Shown here: piece after piece, positions 44,444 through 52,958 of the stretch
How the letters are laid out: each line of letters opens with the position of its first letter
Numbering within the stretch: the first letter of the stretch is position 1
NCBI GenBank assembly: GCA_003242885.1
Contig: QKMZ01000006.1
Coordinates: forward strand, 1,419,563 to 1,483,562
Direction: 5' to 3'
Source: Candidatus Melainabacteria bacterium
Lineage (GTDB): Bacteria > Cyanobacteriota > Vampirovibrionia > Obscuribacterales > Obscuribacteraceae
DNA length: 64,000 nucleotides
Program-made: the position numbers and the translations under genes
The notes under the pieces: model-generated
What the model saw: the letters and a program-made list of their open reading frames with translations, nothing else
The model's database searches: none
What the model was told of the DNA's origin: nothing

Positions 44444-45916
44444 TTAATACCGCATCTCGATTTCGTAAGTTACTTTCGTCTCGCTGTCCGGCGCTACTTT
44501 GACGTCGAATTCAAATGTAGTGGAGTCTTTCTTCTTATATTCTTGCGATGAATTGAGAATCTTCCACTGCCCGTAAGCGTGCTCGACTGTTGTTACTGTA
44601 ATCGGCTCTTTCTTATGATTGCGCAAACTGATTTCCATCTGCACTCTTGTCACATGATCCGAGACGCGTTGTACATTCATCTGCTTGCGCTCACCGACCA
44701 CATCAAAAGCATCGCCAATATAGAGGCGAACTTTTTCATCGCGAGGAGTGTGATCGATTTGATCTTCGCCAATGAATTGCAGAGCTCCATCTTTGTCTTT
44801 TTTATAGACTCTAACTTTGCCTTTAGGCATGGGCATTCCGAGATTGTTCTTCTCTGAATTATCCATCTCCAGTTTTACGTTTATCTTCTTGCTCTGACCT
44901 TGCGGTGACCAACCGCCTGGATAGAACTGACCGTTCGAGTCGAAAACAAACTGTTTCTTAGTCGGCACTTGAGCCGCATTAAACAAGCTCAGCTGCTTCG
45001 TTTCATGGTCTTTCACATCGGTTTTGCCGGCCATCGTATAAAGGTGATATTCGGCAAATGACTGTTCGGTAAATTGACTTTCGGCTGCGGCTCCACCGCG
45101 GAACATCATGCCTTTTGCCAGATAAGCTGTGGGTGCAGTGACGCGATGCACATCACCAGCCAGCAATTTCAGATTGGCATCACGATAACTAGCTCCTGAC
45201 TGATTATCCAGAGTTACCCAGCTAGTCAAATCGGTCTTGGTATCATCATTATTCACAACCGCAACATAGTCGCATTTCCAGTTCAAACCTGCGGTTTGAT
45301 AGGCAATCTCGGTTTTGTGCGAACCGGCTTTGTCTGTCTCCAATTTCCACAACAATGACGGCTTAGGAACAAGCCCGGAAGGAAGTTCAGAAAGCTCTAC
45401 TTGACCTTGCGGATTCAAGATAATGCCGTTGCCGGTCTTCACTACCAGACCGGAATATGTGGACGAAACACGCCCTTCAGTATCGGATACATAGGTTCGA
45501 GGCGAATTGATAAGCGTGCCACTGATTTCAGAAACCCCGCCGCCGGCCAGGTAGTTCTTAATACGCACTTCTTTGCCGACTGACTTTGAAAGAATTGTCG
45601 TTGGCTCAATTAAGTCGTATTGATAATTCTGCTCGCGGACAACAACACTGTTGGGAGCGGTCAAAGATGTGAAACTGACAGAGGTCGGGTCAATTTTGGC
45701 CGCCACATCTTCAAATCGAACATGGTTGATGCCGTTGACCAATTCCACAGAACGAGTATCTCTTACTAATCCAAAATTCTGGTTGTAAATAGTCAGACTT
45801 ACCCCGGATGACTCGGCAACCTTCTTTTCATCGTATGCAAATGCCGGCAGAGCCACCTGGCAAGTTGCCGCCAACGCTATTAGTGATACTGCTCTTTTGA
45901 CACTCGTCTTCTTCAC
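44444..45916 (-). CDS. Secreted DUF4139-domain protein
   Basis: 490 aa from GTG 45916, chosen because AGAGG lies seven bases upstream and a signal peptide follows at once (KKTSVKRAVSLIALAATCQVAL... cleavage near AFAYD). The ATG at 45931 lacks a ribosome-binding site. The mature protein has an N-terminal beta domain (SLTIYNQNFGLVRDTRSVEL) and a DUF4139 body (AYQTAGLNWKCDYVAVVNND, GQFYPGG, KVRVYKKDKDGALQFIGED, EISLRNHKKEPITVTTVEHA). Beta-sandwich, probably periplasmic; function of DUF4139 is not established. Confidence 0.85.
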   Translation of the reverse strand: MKKTSVKRAVSLIALAATCQVALPAFAYDEKKVAESSGVSLTIYNQNFGLVRDTRSVELVNGINHVRFEDVAAKIDPTSVSFTSLTAPNSVVVREQNYQYDLIEPTTILSKSVGKEVRIKNYLAGGGVSEISGTLINSPRTYVSDTEGRVSSTYSGLVVKTGNGIILNPQGQVELSELPSGLVPKPSLLWKLETDKAGSHKTEIAYQTAGLNWKCDYVAVVNNDDTKTDLTSWVTLDNQSGASYRDANLKLLAGDVHRVTAPTAYLAKGMMFRGGAAAESQFTEQSFAEYHLYTMAGKTDVKDHETKQLSLFNAAQVPTKKQFVFDSNGQFYPGGWSPQGQSKKINVKLEMDNSEKNNLGMPMPKGKVRVYKKDKDGALQFIGEDQIDHTPRDEKVRLYIGDAFDVVGERKQMNVQRVSDHVTRVQMEISLRNHKKEPITVTTVEHAYGQWKILNSSQEYKKKDSTTFEFDVKVAPDSETKVTYEIEMRY

Positions 45917-46062
45917 GTCACACCTCTCCATTGCAGTTTCAACTTGGAAACCGCATGTCCATTTGTCCTCGAGATCATACCTTTATTGCACGGTCTCAAA
46001 CGTCCCATATTATGCCAATTCGCGGCTTCACAGCCACCTGGAAAACCCGGAACTTTGACTGT

Positions 46063-46092
46063 GGAAAAAAGACCGTTAACGACCTTTTTTCC
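46063..46092 (-). terminator. Palindromic terminator repeat, copy 4 (after lpxC)
   Basis: 30-bp palindrome GGAAAAAAGACCGTT and imperfect mirror, 44 bases past the lpxC stop (46137). As in copy 2, the arm differences are G-U pairs only on the minus strand, the strand of lpxC. Confidence 0.75.
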
Positions 46093-46136
46093 AAGACAAT
46101 ATTTTCAAATGCAAAAAATCCAGCTACTGACAAGTC

Positions 46137-46973
46137 CTATTTTGCGGCGTTTACAAGTGGCTCTAGCTTACGAGCCAATTGAACGTCCATTTCGTGGCCG
46201 CCTTTAATGCTGATGAATTTCGCTTTGACGCGCATTGGATTAACACCGATTAGTGTCAGGTCTCCAAGGAGATCCAATAGTTTGTGTCGCACAGGTTCAT
46301 CTTCAAAATGAAGAGGCTTCGTGAATCCGTCCTCTGTCAGACTAACGCTGTCATCGGCAAGACCGAGCATCTGGTGTTCTTTGAGTGACGCGAAAGTGCG
46401 GGCTGTGGCAATTTCTTCCGGCGCTTTGGAAGCATCGAATGTCTGCCATTTGCGCCCGATCTTGGGGTGATCCCAATCCATCAAATAGGTAAGGGAAAAT
46501 TTGCTGTCAGGAACGGCGAGTATCATCCGATCGCCAGATCCAACGGTCACTGTTTCAGTGAGTTCAATATCTGCTTCCGGCACACGACGCTCTACACCAG
46601 CAGCCTGGAAAAGTTCAATAAAGAAATTTGCGCTGCCGTCACCAAGTGGAAGTTCTGGTCCGTCGACGGTGATGAGTACATCTTCCAGCCCCCAAATAGC
46701 TACCGCACAAAGAATATGCTCGACAATGCAAAGGCGAACGCCATCTTTGCCAAGCGTCACATTGCGCATTGTATTAACGACGCTTGCCGCTCTTGCAGGA
46801 AAAGTAACATAGGCAACATTCGCTTGTTCGCGTGCATCCAGGACTGAAAAATTGATGCCCGAGCCAGGCAGACCGCTTTCAATAATGACGGCAATATCCT
46901 TCTTAGACGTAGCGCCGCGACCTTTATATTCGACGCGAAACGTGTCTCTTACGCTCACAGAAGGAGATTTCAT
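46137..46973 (-). CDS. lpxC: UDP-3-O-acyl-N-acetylglucosamine deacetylase
   Basis: 278 aa; committed step of lipid A synthesis, cytoplasmic zinc enzyme. Zinc and catalytic residues: Glu/His in CIVEHILCAV, DGPELPLGDGSANFF, His and Asp in VRHKLLDLLGDL, and catalytic His in GGHEMDVQLARKL. Length fits the family (about 300), with a short N-terminus. It is 17 bases after lpxD and ends at a palindromic terminator; last gene of the bamA-ompH-lpxD-lpxC run. Confidence 0.95.
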   Translation of the reverse strand: MKSPSVSVRDTFRVEYKGRGATSKKDIAVIIESGLPGSGINFSVLDAREQANVAYVTFPARAASVVNTMRNVTLGKDGVRLCIVEHILCAVAIWGLEDVLITVDGPELPLGDGSANFFIELFQAAGVERRVPEADIELTETVTVGSGDRMILAVPDSKFSLTYLMDWDHPKIGRKWQTFDASKAPEEIATARTFASLKEHQMLGLADDSVSLTEDGFTKPLHFEDEPVRHKLLDLLGDLTLIGVNPMRVKAKFISIKGGHEMDVQLARKLEPLVNAAK

Positions 46974-46990
46974 CGACCTGTTTTATCCTC

Positions 46991-48109
46991 TTACACTTTC
47001 TCTAAAGCCTTTTCAGCCAGCAATGCTTCAAGCTTTGCCACGCGCTGTTTCAAATCTTTGACGTCTGCATTCGTTTCTTTAAGGCGCTTGATGCGAATCA
47101 AACTTTCGATATGCTGCCGTCTTTCGACTGCCGGCGCTCCTACTTGGACTTCTGCAGCTGGCACATTGGCGATCACGCCAGCCATGCCTTCTACAATCGC
47201 GTCCTTTCCGATTTTAATGTGATCGGCGATGCAGGCACTACCGGAGATAATCGCCCGATCTTCTATGGTGGAAGAACCGCCAATAGCGGTGGTGCCGATA
47301 ATCAAAACTTCTTTGCCAATGCGGCAATTGTGGGCAATCATGACCAAGTTATCGATCTTAGTGCCTTGACCAATAGTGGTGGCACCCATGGTGCTGCGAT
47401 CGATAGTTGTGCAGGAGCCAATCTCCACATCATCTTCAATAATGATTGTGCCGATATGAGGAATCTTCAAGTGAGGATTGGACTCATCTTTGATATCGCG
47501 ATTGCCATTCAGGCGTCGCTCTAAATTAGATTCGCGCTCAGTGACGTACCCGAATCCATCAGAACCGAGTACAGCCCCTTGCTGCAAAATAACTCGATTG
47601 CCGATCTTTACTACGTCAGCGATCAAACATCCAGCTCCTATCGAGCAAGCTTCGCCAATTTCAACTTTTGCACCAATAATGGTGCCTGGATGAATCACCG
47701 TCTTCGCACCAATTTTGCATCCAGGTCCGATTACAACAAGTGGTCCTATGGCTACGCCTTCACCAATTTGTACACTTGGGTCGACAACCGCGGTCGGATG
47801 AACACCAGTCGCAGGGCTGTGACGCTTCACGGCTACAGCAGAAAGCATTTTTTGCACAGCCAACATCGGTCTTTCAACAACGATGCATGGGCGTTCGGTT
47901 TTCGCTTTTGGCGTGACTACAAGAGCTTTTGCCTTGCAATCGTCTAGTTGAGCAACCAGCTTTTCATCAAAAACGAGCGCCAGATCATTCTCAGTCGCCT
48001 GTAAGGGGGAGACGGCTACGGACGACACTTTTATGTCTGCGTCACCCGCAACACGACCGCCAATCACATGAGCAATCTGTGCAAGAGTCATTTCGGCTGG
48101 CAGCTTCAT
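46991..48109 (-). CDS. lpxD: UDP-3-O-(acyl)glucosamine N-acyltransferase
   Basis: 372 aa from ATG 48109; a longer frame to 48148 enters the hairpin region. N-terminal uridine-binding domain (MTLAQIAHVIGG, SSVAVSPLQATENDLALVFD) then a left-handed beta helix of hexapeptide repeats (IGEGVAIGPLVVIGPGCKIG, IDNLVMIAHNCRIGKEV with the catalytic His in AHN) and a C-terminal coiled coil (about 335-372). Adds the second acyl chain in lipid A synthesis; directly upstream of lpxC. Confidence 0.95.
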   Translation of the reverse strand: MKLPAEMTLAQIAHVIGGRVAGDADIKVSSVAVSPLQATENDLALVFDEKLVAQLDDCKAKALVVTPKAKTERPCIVVERPMLAVQKMLSAVAVKRHSPATGVHPTAVVDPSVQIGEGVAIGPLVVIGPGCKIGAKTVIHPGTIIGAKVEIGEACSIGAGCLIADVVKIGNRVILQQGAVLGSDGFGYVTERESNLERRLNGNRDIKDESNPHLKIPHIGTIIIEDDVEIGSCTTIDRSTMGATTIGQGTKIDNLVMIAHNCRIGKEVLIIGTTAIGGSSTIEDRAIISGSACIADHIKIGKDAIVEGMAGVIANVPAAEVQVGAPAVERRQHIESLIRIKRLKETNADVKDLKQRVAKLEALLAEKALEKV

Positions 48110-48158
48110 GTTTAACCCCAAAATAGTGCAGCAAAATAAAACATTCAATTGACTGGAA

Positions 48159-48178
48159 GGGGCAGCCGAAGCTGCCCC
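48159..48178 (-). terminator. Strong UUCG-capped hairpin between ompH and lpxD
   Basis: Minus-strand sequence GGGGCAGC TTCG GCTGCCCC: perfect 8-bp stem capped by the very stable UUCG tetraloop, 12 bases past the ompH stop. No T-run follows directly, so it is more likely an attenuator or RNA-stability element that limits read-through into lpxD than a full terminator. Confidence 0.6.
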
Positions 48179-48190
48179 TCATCAATTAGG

Positions 48191-48745
48191 TTACTTGGTT
48201 GCCGGCTTTGCAGCGGCAGGAGCTGCTGCAGCAAGGCGCTTCATGACGGAATCTGTCAGGTCAATTCCACCCATAAATACAACCGGCTTAAGAAGGACGA
48301 TGTCAAGCTTTCTTGCAGCCGCTTCGGCTTTGATTGCATTCTGGACATCGCTTTCCAATTGGGTTTCCAACGATTGAGCGCGACCCTGAACTTTCTTCAC
48401 TTCAGTGTCAATCGACTCCTGCAATCTTCTCTGCAAGCCTTCCAGCTCCGCAGGCGGCTTGCGATCGGTTTTTGCTTTCTCCAATTCACGATTGCCGTCT
48501 TCGATCATTTTGTGAACACGATCTTCTTCTTTTTTCAAATCTTTCGCCAATTGCTCAGCTTTCGGATATGCCTTTACCACCTTGTCCGGGTCGACAACAC
48601 CGATTCCGCCGCCGCCGCTTTTGGCAACAGGGGCAGCTGCAGGCGCTGCAGGAGCGTCGGCAGCGAATGCCGGAAACGCAGATGCAGAAATAGTAAGCGA
48701 CAATGCGCTGGTTACCAGAACGAGGCTCTTTTGCAAGGTGTGCAT
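48191..48745 (-). CDS. OmpH/Skp-family periplasmic chaperone
   Basis: 184 aa from ATG 48745 with GGAG about seven bases upstream. Signal peptide (SLVLVTSALSLTISASAFPA, cleavage near AFAAD), Ala/Pro linker, then the Skp-type helical arms (IGVVDPDKVVKAYPKAEQLA, long coiled coil about 70-135) and ending DLTDSVMKRL. Holds outer-membrane proteins in the periplasm; sits right after bamA as in many diderms. Confidence 0.88.
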   Translation of the reverse strand: MHTLQKSLVLVTSALSLTISASAFPAFAADAPAAPAAAPVAKSGGGGIGVVDPDKVVKAYPKAEQLAKDLKKEEDRVHKMIEDGNRELEKAKTDRKPPAELEGLQRRLQESIDTEVKKVQGRAQSLETQLESDVQNAIKAEAAARKLDIVLLKPVVFMGGIDLTDSVMKRLAAAAPAAAKPATK

Positions 48746-48854
48746 TCTCTTCTCCAAAACTCAATAAGACAAAACGCTGTCAAACGGCTCAGTTTACACC
48801 ATTAGCAGTTGCCAAAGGCGGCTTGTAGACAGCAAGTAATTAAAACATTGGTTA

Positions 48855-50963
48855 TTAAAAGCGATCGCCAAAACCGACCGTCATACGCGGCGTAAAATTG
48901 CCCAGGATGCTGGACACGAGCGGCATACCGTATTCAAAGCGAACCAATCCAAGCATCGGTATATTCACCCGCAAGCCGATACCCACTGACGCACCCAAGC
49001 TGGAACGCGAGAAAAGGTTGTTAGTGAGACCATTCCCCATCACATGACCGGCATCGAAGAAGGCGGTCGCTTTGACGTGCTTGTCGATTACTTTGCTGAC
49101 TTTACTATTACGTGGCAACGGTATTCGCGAGCGCAATTCCGCTGTGGCCATAAGCATTCCGGTACCTGTTCCTAGATCAGAGAACATTCGATATCCGCGA
49201 ATACCATTCCATCCACCCAATCTATATTGCGCAAACTGCGGCATACCGCCGACAGCCGTGCCGCCCTGGATGTTCGTAGCCAAGGTTATGTCTTTGGTGA
49301 TCGGGATATATTTGCTTACGCTGGCGCCGACTTTCATGAAACTCGGACTACCCAAACCAAGGGACGGTCCAGCGGAAAGCTTGGCGAAAGAGCCTCGCGT
49401 AGGGTCAGCACCATCTCTGGTGTCATACGTAATTGACGGATTGACGGTCAAGAATGTCCCGCCGCGCAATTGCTGGTCTCTTACAGATTGAGCCAGAGCA
49501 TTAGCTCCCGCCTGAGATCCGGCCATGCCGGTCGCCAAAGCGCGGTTGGCCATCTGATTGAGCGCACCATCATTGCCAAACATACTGCTGTAGTCTCGAA
49601 GCGACGTGTTCTCGCCAATAAAGCCCAGATTTAGTGCAGTGTTGTGCTTCAGCTTTTTGGTAAAAGTCGCAGAGGCTCCCAGAGTCCTTTGCGTCGACTG
49701 ATCAACCATCATAGAGGAGAAATTGCGACCAAATCCTGACAGCGCCAAGGATGTATTGGTCTTCATGAAATTCGGCTCGACAAATGTCGCTTCGATCTGA
49801 TAGTTGTTTTTGTTGACCATATAGCCGTTGCCCGGGTTATTGACGGCATTGATGCCCTGCCCGAACATACCGGTCCCCATCTGGGAGTTGAACGAAACAA
49901 TCTGCCCGCGACCGCGAAAATTGTTGTCTGAAAAGCTCAAATTGCCGAATGGTCCGGCGATAGAATCGACGCCGCCGCCCACACCCACAGAGCCGGAGCG
50001 CTTCTCATCCACTTCCACTTTGAGGATGTATTTGTCAGGACTGGTCGGCGATGGCTGCAAACTGCGGCGTATATCCTGGAAGTATCCATTGGCGTAAAGT
50101 TTGCGCAGGTCGTTGGTTAGCTGTTTTTCGTTATAGACAGACCCGGGCTTGATTTTGATGGCATTGCGGATAATAAAGTCTTTCGTCTTGCGATTGCCGC
50201 CAATTTGAACCGACTCGATCTGTCCTTCATTCACCTTCAATGAGATGTTGCCGTCCGGGTCATCTTTTACATCGGTGACGCGCGCCAGCAGGAAGCCCTT
50301 CTCGTGGTAGAGCTGCTCGACCTTATCTATTGAAGAAGACAGGTCGTTCAAGTTTTGCGGTTTTCCGAGCTGATTAGCGAAGATATGGGACAGCTCTTCT
50401 GAACTGAGCGCTTCATTGCCTTCAAATGAAAATTGCGTGATAGGCGCGTTCTCTTGCACGCGTATTTTCAGAAGAACGCCGCCGTTGCTCATCTCAGGCA
50501 GAGCCTGCAAACTGCGATCGTCAAAATATCCCATTCCGTTGATCGCTTTCAAATCTTGCAAAAGGACGTCGCGATCAAACTTATCGCCACGTTTGGTCTT
50601 TACGACGTGCAAAATGTCTTCAGAAGGCACAAGGCGGTTGCCTTCGATTTTCACATCGTCAACGGTCAAATTCGATTGCTTTGAAGCGCCCGGATAGCTC
50701 AGTTTGCCGGTAAATTCACCGATACCGGTTGCAGAACTGGATGAACCAACGCTCGGCGACGCTTCTTTCGGCGTCTCTGACTTAAGTTCGACATCAGACC
50801 CAGATGTCTCTGCCGGCAGTACATCAGCAGCATCCGAAGCCTGTGCAGGAATGCATGTAAAAGCAAAAGAAGTCCCAAACACGCCTACGGCAAGGGTTGC
50901 CGAAACCAGGCGTCTTAAGACAAGGTTCACAGCCGAGCTGCTCTTTGAAACCGTCAAAAACAT
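48855..50963 (-). CDS. bamA: Outer-membrane assembly factor BamA (Omp85)
   Basis: 702 aa. Signal segment at about 17-40, a Ser/Glu-rich linker, then about three POTRA domains between residues 95 and 325 (SNLTVDDVKIEGNRLVPSED, ITQFSFEGNEALSSEELSHI, ESVQIGGNRKTKDFIIRNAI). The barrel has the conserved RGY of GGWNGIRGYRMFSDLG and ends in an aromatic residue (VGFGDRF), the usual Bam signal. Proteobacterial BamA has five POTRA domains; three is the cyanobacterial arrangement. Inserts beta-barrels in the outer membrane. Confidence 0.93.
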   Translation of the reverse strand: MFLTVSKSSSAVNLVLRRLVSATLAVGVFGTSFAFTCIPAQASDAADVLPAETSGSDVELKSETPKEASPSVGSSSSATGIGEFTGKLSYPGASKQSNLTVDDVKIEGNRLVPSEDILHVVKTKRGDKFDRDVLLQDLKAINGMGYFDDRSLQALPEMSNGGVLLKIRVQENAPITQFSFEGNEALSSEELSHIFANQLGKPQNLNDLSSSIDKVEQLYHEKGFLLARVTDVKDDPDGNISLKVNEGQIESVQIGGNRKTKDFIIRNAIKIKPGSVYNEKQLTNDLRKLYANGYFQDIRRSLQPSPTSPDKYILKVEVDEKRSGSVGVGGGVDSIAGPFGNLSFSDNNFRGRGQIVSFNSQMGTGMFGQGINAVNNPGNGYMVNKNNYQIEATFVEPNFMKTNTSLALSGFGRNFSSMMVDQSTQRTLGASATFTKKLKHNTALNLGFIGENTSLRDYSSMFGNDGALNQMANRALATGMAGSQAGANALAQSVRDQQLRGGTFLTVNPSITYDTRDGADPTRGSFAKLSAGPSLGLGSPSFMKVGASVSKYIPITKDITLATNIQGGTAVGGMPQFAQYRLGGWNGIRGYRMFSDLGTGTGMLMATAELRSRIPLPRNSKVSKVIDKHVKATAFFDAGHVMGNGLTNNLFSRSSLGASVGIGLRVNIPMLGLVRFEYGMPLVSSILGNFTPRMTVGFGDRF

Positions 50964-50987
50964 TGCATTCTCGCTTTCCAGAGGGCA

Positions 50988-51015
50988 ATTTTACCATGTG
51001 TCAGGGTCATGCCAA
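50988..51015 (-). promoter_or_regulatory. Candidate sigma-70 promoter for bamA
   Basis: Minus strand: TTGGCA, 16 bases, TAAAAT (4/6 and 5/6 matches). Transcription would start only about 15-20 bases before the bamA ATG, giving a short leader. Confidence 0.45.
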
Positions 51016-51169
51016 GCGCTCACTCTCATGACATCCAGGACTCGGTTTTCCTTCACTCTCAGACGACAGGCCGGCACGAATGATCCGAGATCGAGATGAA
51101 AGGTGCTTAAGGTGCCTCTGTTTACAAATCAAAACTCTTTACTGCGCCCCCTCATTCTTCCTGTGAATC

Positions 51170-52054
51170 TTATTGCTGTGGCGAGGCACCAGTAGCAGCT
51201 GCCGCACTTTCGACCTTCATGTCTTGGTTTGCGTTGCCACCGAGGCCGGTGCCGACCTTTAGAGTTAACTCTACCTTAGTGCAGGTAGGAATAAGGGGCA
51301 AATCGAGTTTTTGAAACGCTTTAGATAAAACTATGTGAGCGGGCGAAACAGTCTTCTCTACAGGAGCTGCCAACGAACTCATATAAAACTGCATTGAATC
51401 ATTAGGCGCGGGCAAATTTTTCGATGCTCCTTGTTTATAGAGTTTAAGCTTGGGGTTGTTTTTCACATAACCCTTCGCCTCATCATGGTCTTCCAGTTCT
51501 TTGATGTTCTGTAGTTGTTCGACGTTCGACTCAATATTCTCCAAATAGCCAAGCCTCATCTTGTCCAATTGTGGGCTTGCCACCTTCATCCAAGGCAGAT
51601 TCATAGGGTATGAACCTTTTATCTGATCGAACTTTTTCTCCATAGCTTGCACCGATTCCATGGTGGCAAGATTTTTCAAATAAGTACGCTGCTGTTCCAA
51701 TTCCTCGGCGCAATTTTTCGCTTCATCAAGTTGCTCCTCGGCAATAGCTTGAAGTTGCGGATAATCACTTTGCACCTTATCGAGGTTTAGTTGCGCTTGC
51801 ATCACCATCTGGCGAGAGCGTGCCACCATGTTATTCATCTGTCCGACACGATCGTTTTCATTCAACTTTCGTGCGCCGGCAAGCGCAATTTCATCCGCAG
51901 AACCCTGCAAACGATTGTGGGTAAAGATCAGGCCGCCGTATGAATATCCAATCAGAAGCCCTATTCCCACAATGGACAAAACCACGCATCCCAAAACCAG
52001 CATGTTGCCGGTCGCTCTTCTATGTCTCCTTATATTTCTAGATCGTCTTTTCAT
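51170..52054 (-). CDS. Tad pilus TadG-like membrane protein
   Basis: 294 aa from ATG 52054 (a frame to 52159 overlaps the TadE gene and lacks support). Basic N-terminus (KRRSRNIRRHRRATG) then one helix (NMLVLGCVVLSIVGIGLLIG) and AGARKLNEN, the TadG-like N-terminal pattern. Then a long coiled coil (about 70-190) and a small C-terminal domain with LELTLKVGTGL-like VELTLKVGTGLGG. It follows the TadE-like gene by 50 bases. Probably a minor or assembly component of a type IVc pilus. Confidence 0.65.
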   Translation of the reverse strand: MKRRSRNIRRHRRATGNMLVLGCVVLSIVGIGLLIGYSYGGLIFTHNRLQGSADEIALAGARKLNENDRVGQMNNMVARSRQMVMQAQLNLDKVQSDYPQLQAIAEEQLDEAKNCAEELEQQRTYLKNLATMESVQAMEKKFDQIKGSYPMNLPWMKVASPQLDKMRLGYLENIESNVEQLQNIKELEDHDEAKGYVKNNPKLKLYKQGASKNLPAPNDSMQFYMSSLAAPVEKTVSPAHIVLSKAFQKLDLPLIPTCTKVELTLKVGTGLGGNANQDMKVESAAAATGASPQQ

Positions 52055-52104
52055 CACAAATTTACTTGTCCACGGCGAGTAGAAAAGCCCTCTAATATGT
52101 GTTG

Positions 52105-52734
52105 TTATTCGTTGATGTAATAGTAGGTAGTTTCTGGATTGCGACCCAGGTTTTCCCATTGCGCCTGACTGGTCAGGTGAACAGTGACCGGGCTGGTAAA
52201 TCCAGGAAGCCCGGCTCCGGCACTGAAGAGCGGCGAGATATCACAATCCGCGCTCAACTGTAAACTGTACATAAAAGGTCCCTGAGGTCCATTCGGCAAT
52301 TGGTCGCCTGATAGAGCGGTGCTAATTGGAACGCTCGTTTTTCCATTACCTTTGTCCACAATGACAAGCGTCGCAGCCTGGTTCTTCACGCCTACTCCGC
52401 ATGCACTCAAAAGGTTTGTCCACCAGGAATTTGTCTTCAGTAATTTATTAGCCTCGCTGCGTTTTTCACAAACAGCCATTCGGTGCGTCATCTCTGTCAT
52501 GATGCCGTGCGCGATGAGATAGCGAACAGGCAAAATCCCAATGTTCAATAGAGGCGTAAAAATAAACAAGATAAAGATAATCATGGCACCACTGAACTCG
52601 GTCATCGAGCTGCCTGTTTTTCTTTTCCTGCGTCCTCTGGTCTGCCAAGTTTGCCTAGTCTGCGAAGTTTGCCTAGTCTGCAACGATTTTCTAGTCTGCG
52701 AAGTTTGTCTAATATGCTTAAACTGCTGATTCAT
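52105..52734 (-). CDS. TadE-like pilus protein with N-terminal hexapeptide repeats
   Basis: 209 aa. Residues 9-33 are Arg/Gln/Thr/Ser repeats (RQTSQT type) encoded by four 18-base units. A TadE motif follows (RKTGSSMTEFSGAMIIFILFI: Glu at the pilin-like site, then a membrane helix about 48-70), then a periplasmic C-terminus (KNQAATLVIVDKGNGKTSV). TadE minor pilins are processed by TadV-type peptidase in some systems; no peptidase gene is seen here. Confidence 0.72.
   Translation of the reverse strand: MNQQFKHIRQTSQTRKSLQTRQTSQTRQTWQTRGRRKRKTGSSMTEFSGAMIIFILFIFTPLLNIGILPVRYLIAHGIMTEMTHRMAVCEKRSEANKLLKTNSWWTNLLSACGVGVKNQAATLVIVDKGNGKTSVPISTALSGDQLPNGPQGPFMYSLQLSADCDISPLFSAGAGLPGFTSPVTVHLTSQAQWENLGRNPETTYYYINE
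52641..52712. repeat. Four tandem 18-bp units in the TadE gene
   Basis: Units at 52641, 52659, 52677 and 52695, consensus TCTGCGAAGTTTGCCTAG. They encode a Gln/Thr/Arg hexapeptide repeat at the N-terminus of the TadE-like protein. Copy number could vary by slippage. Confidence 0.85.
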
Positions 52735-52870
52735 TTTGAGGGTCCTGACTTATGCCGAAACTGCTACAGCCTCCACATCAGTAGAACTGGCAGCCTGGCG
52801 TATTTAGGAGGGAATATTGGCAATTACTGCTGATACTAAATGCGATGCGCAAAAAAAAGAACCCAAGATC

Positions 52871-52909
52871 TAATGTGCCACCACCGACGAATCGGAAGTG
52901 GACACATTA
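52871..52909 (-). terminator. Two-part hairpin between the TadE-like genes
   Basis: TAATGTG.CCAC pairs with GTGG.CACATTA, enclosing an inner CCGA/TCGG stem. A run of eight T on the minus strand starts 12 bases beyond. The T-run is further away than usual, so a terminator is likely but a structured RNA element is possible. Confidence 0.45.
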
Positions 52910-52958
52910 GCGCCGTTAAAATTTGTTGATTAGTATCTAAGTAAGCTCATATTTTCGA

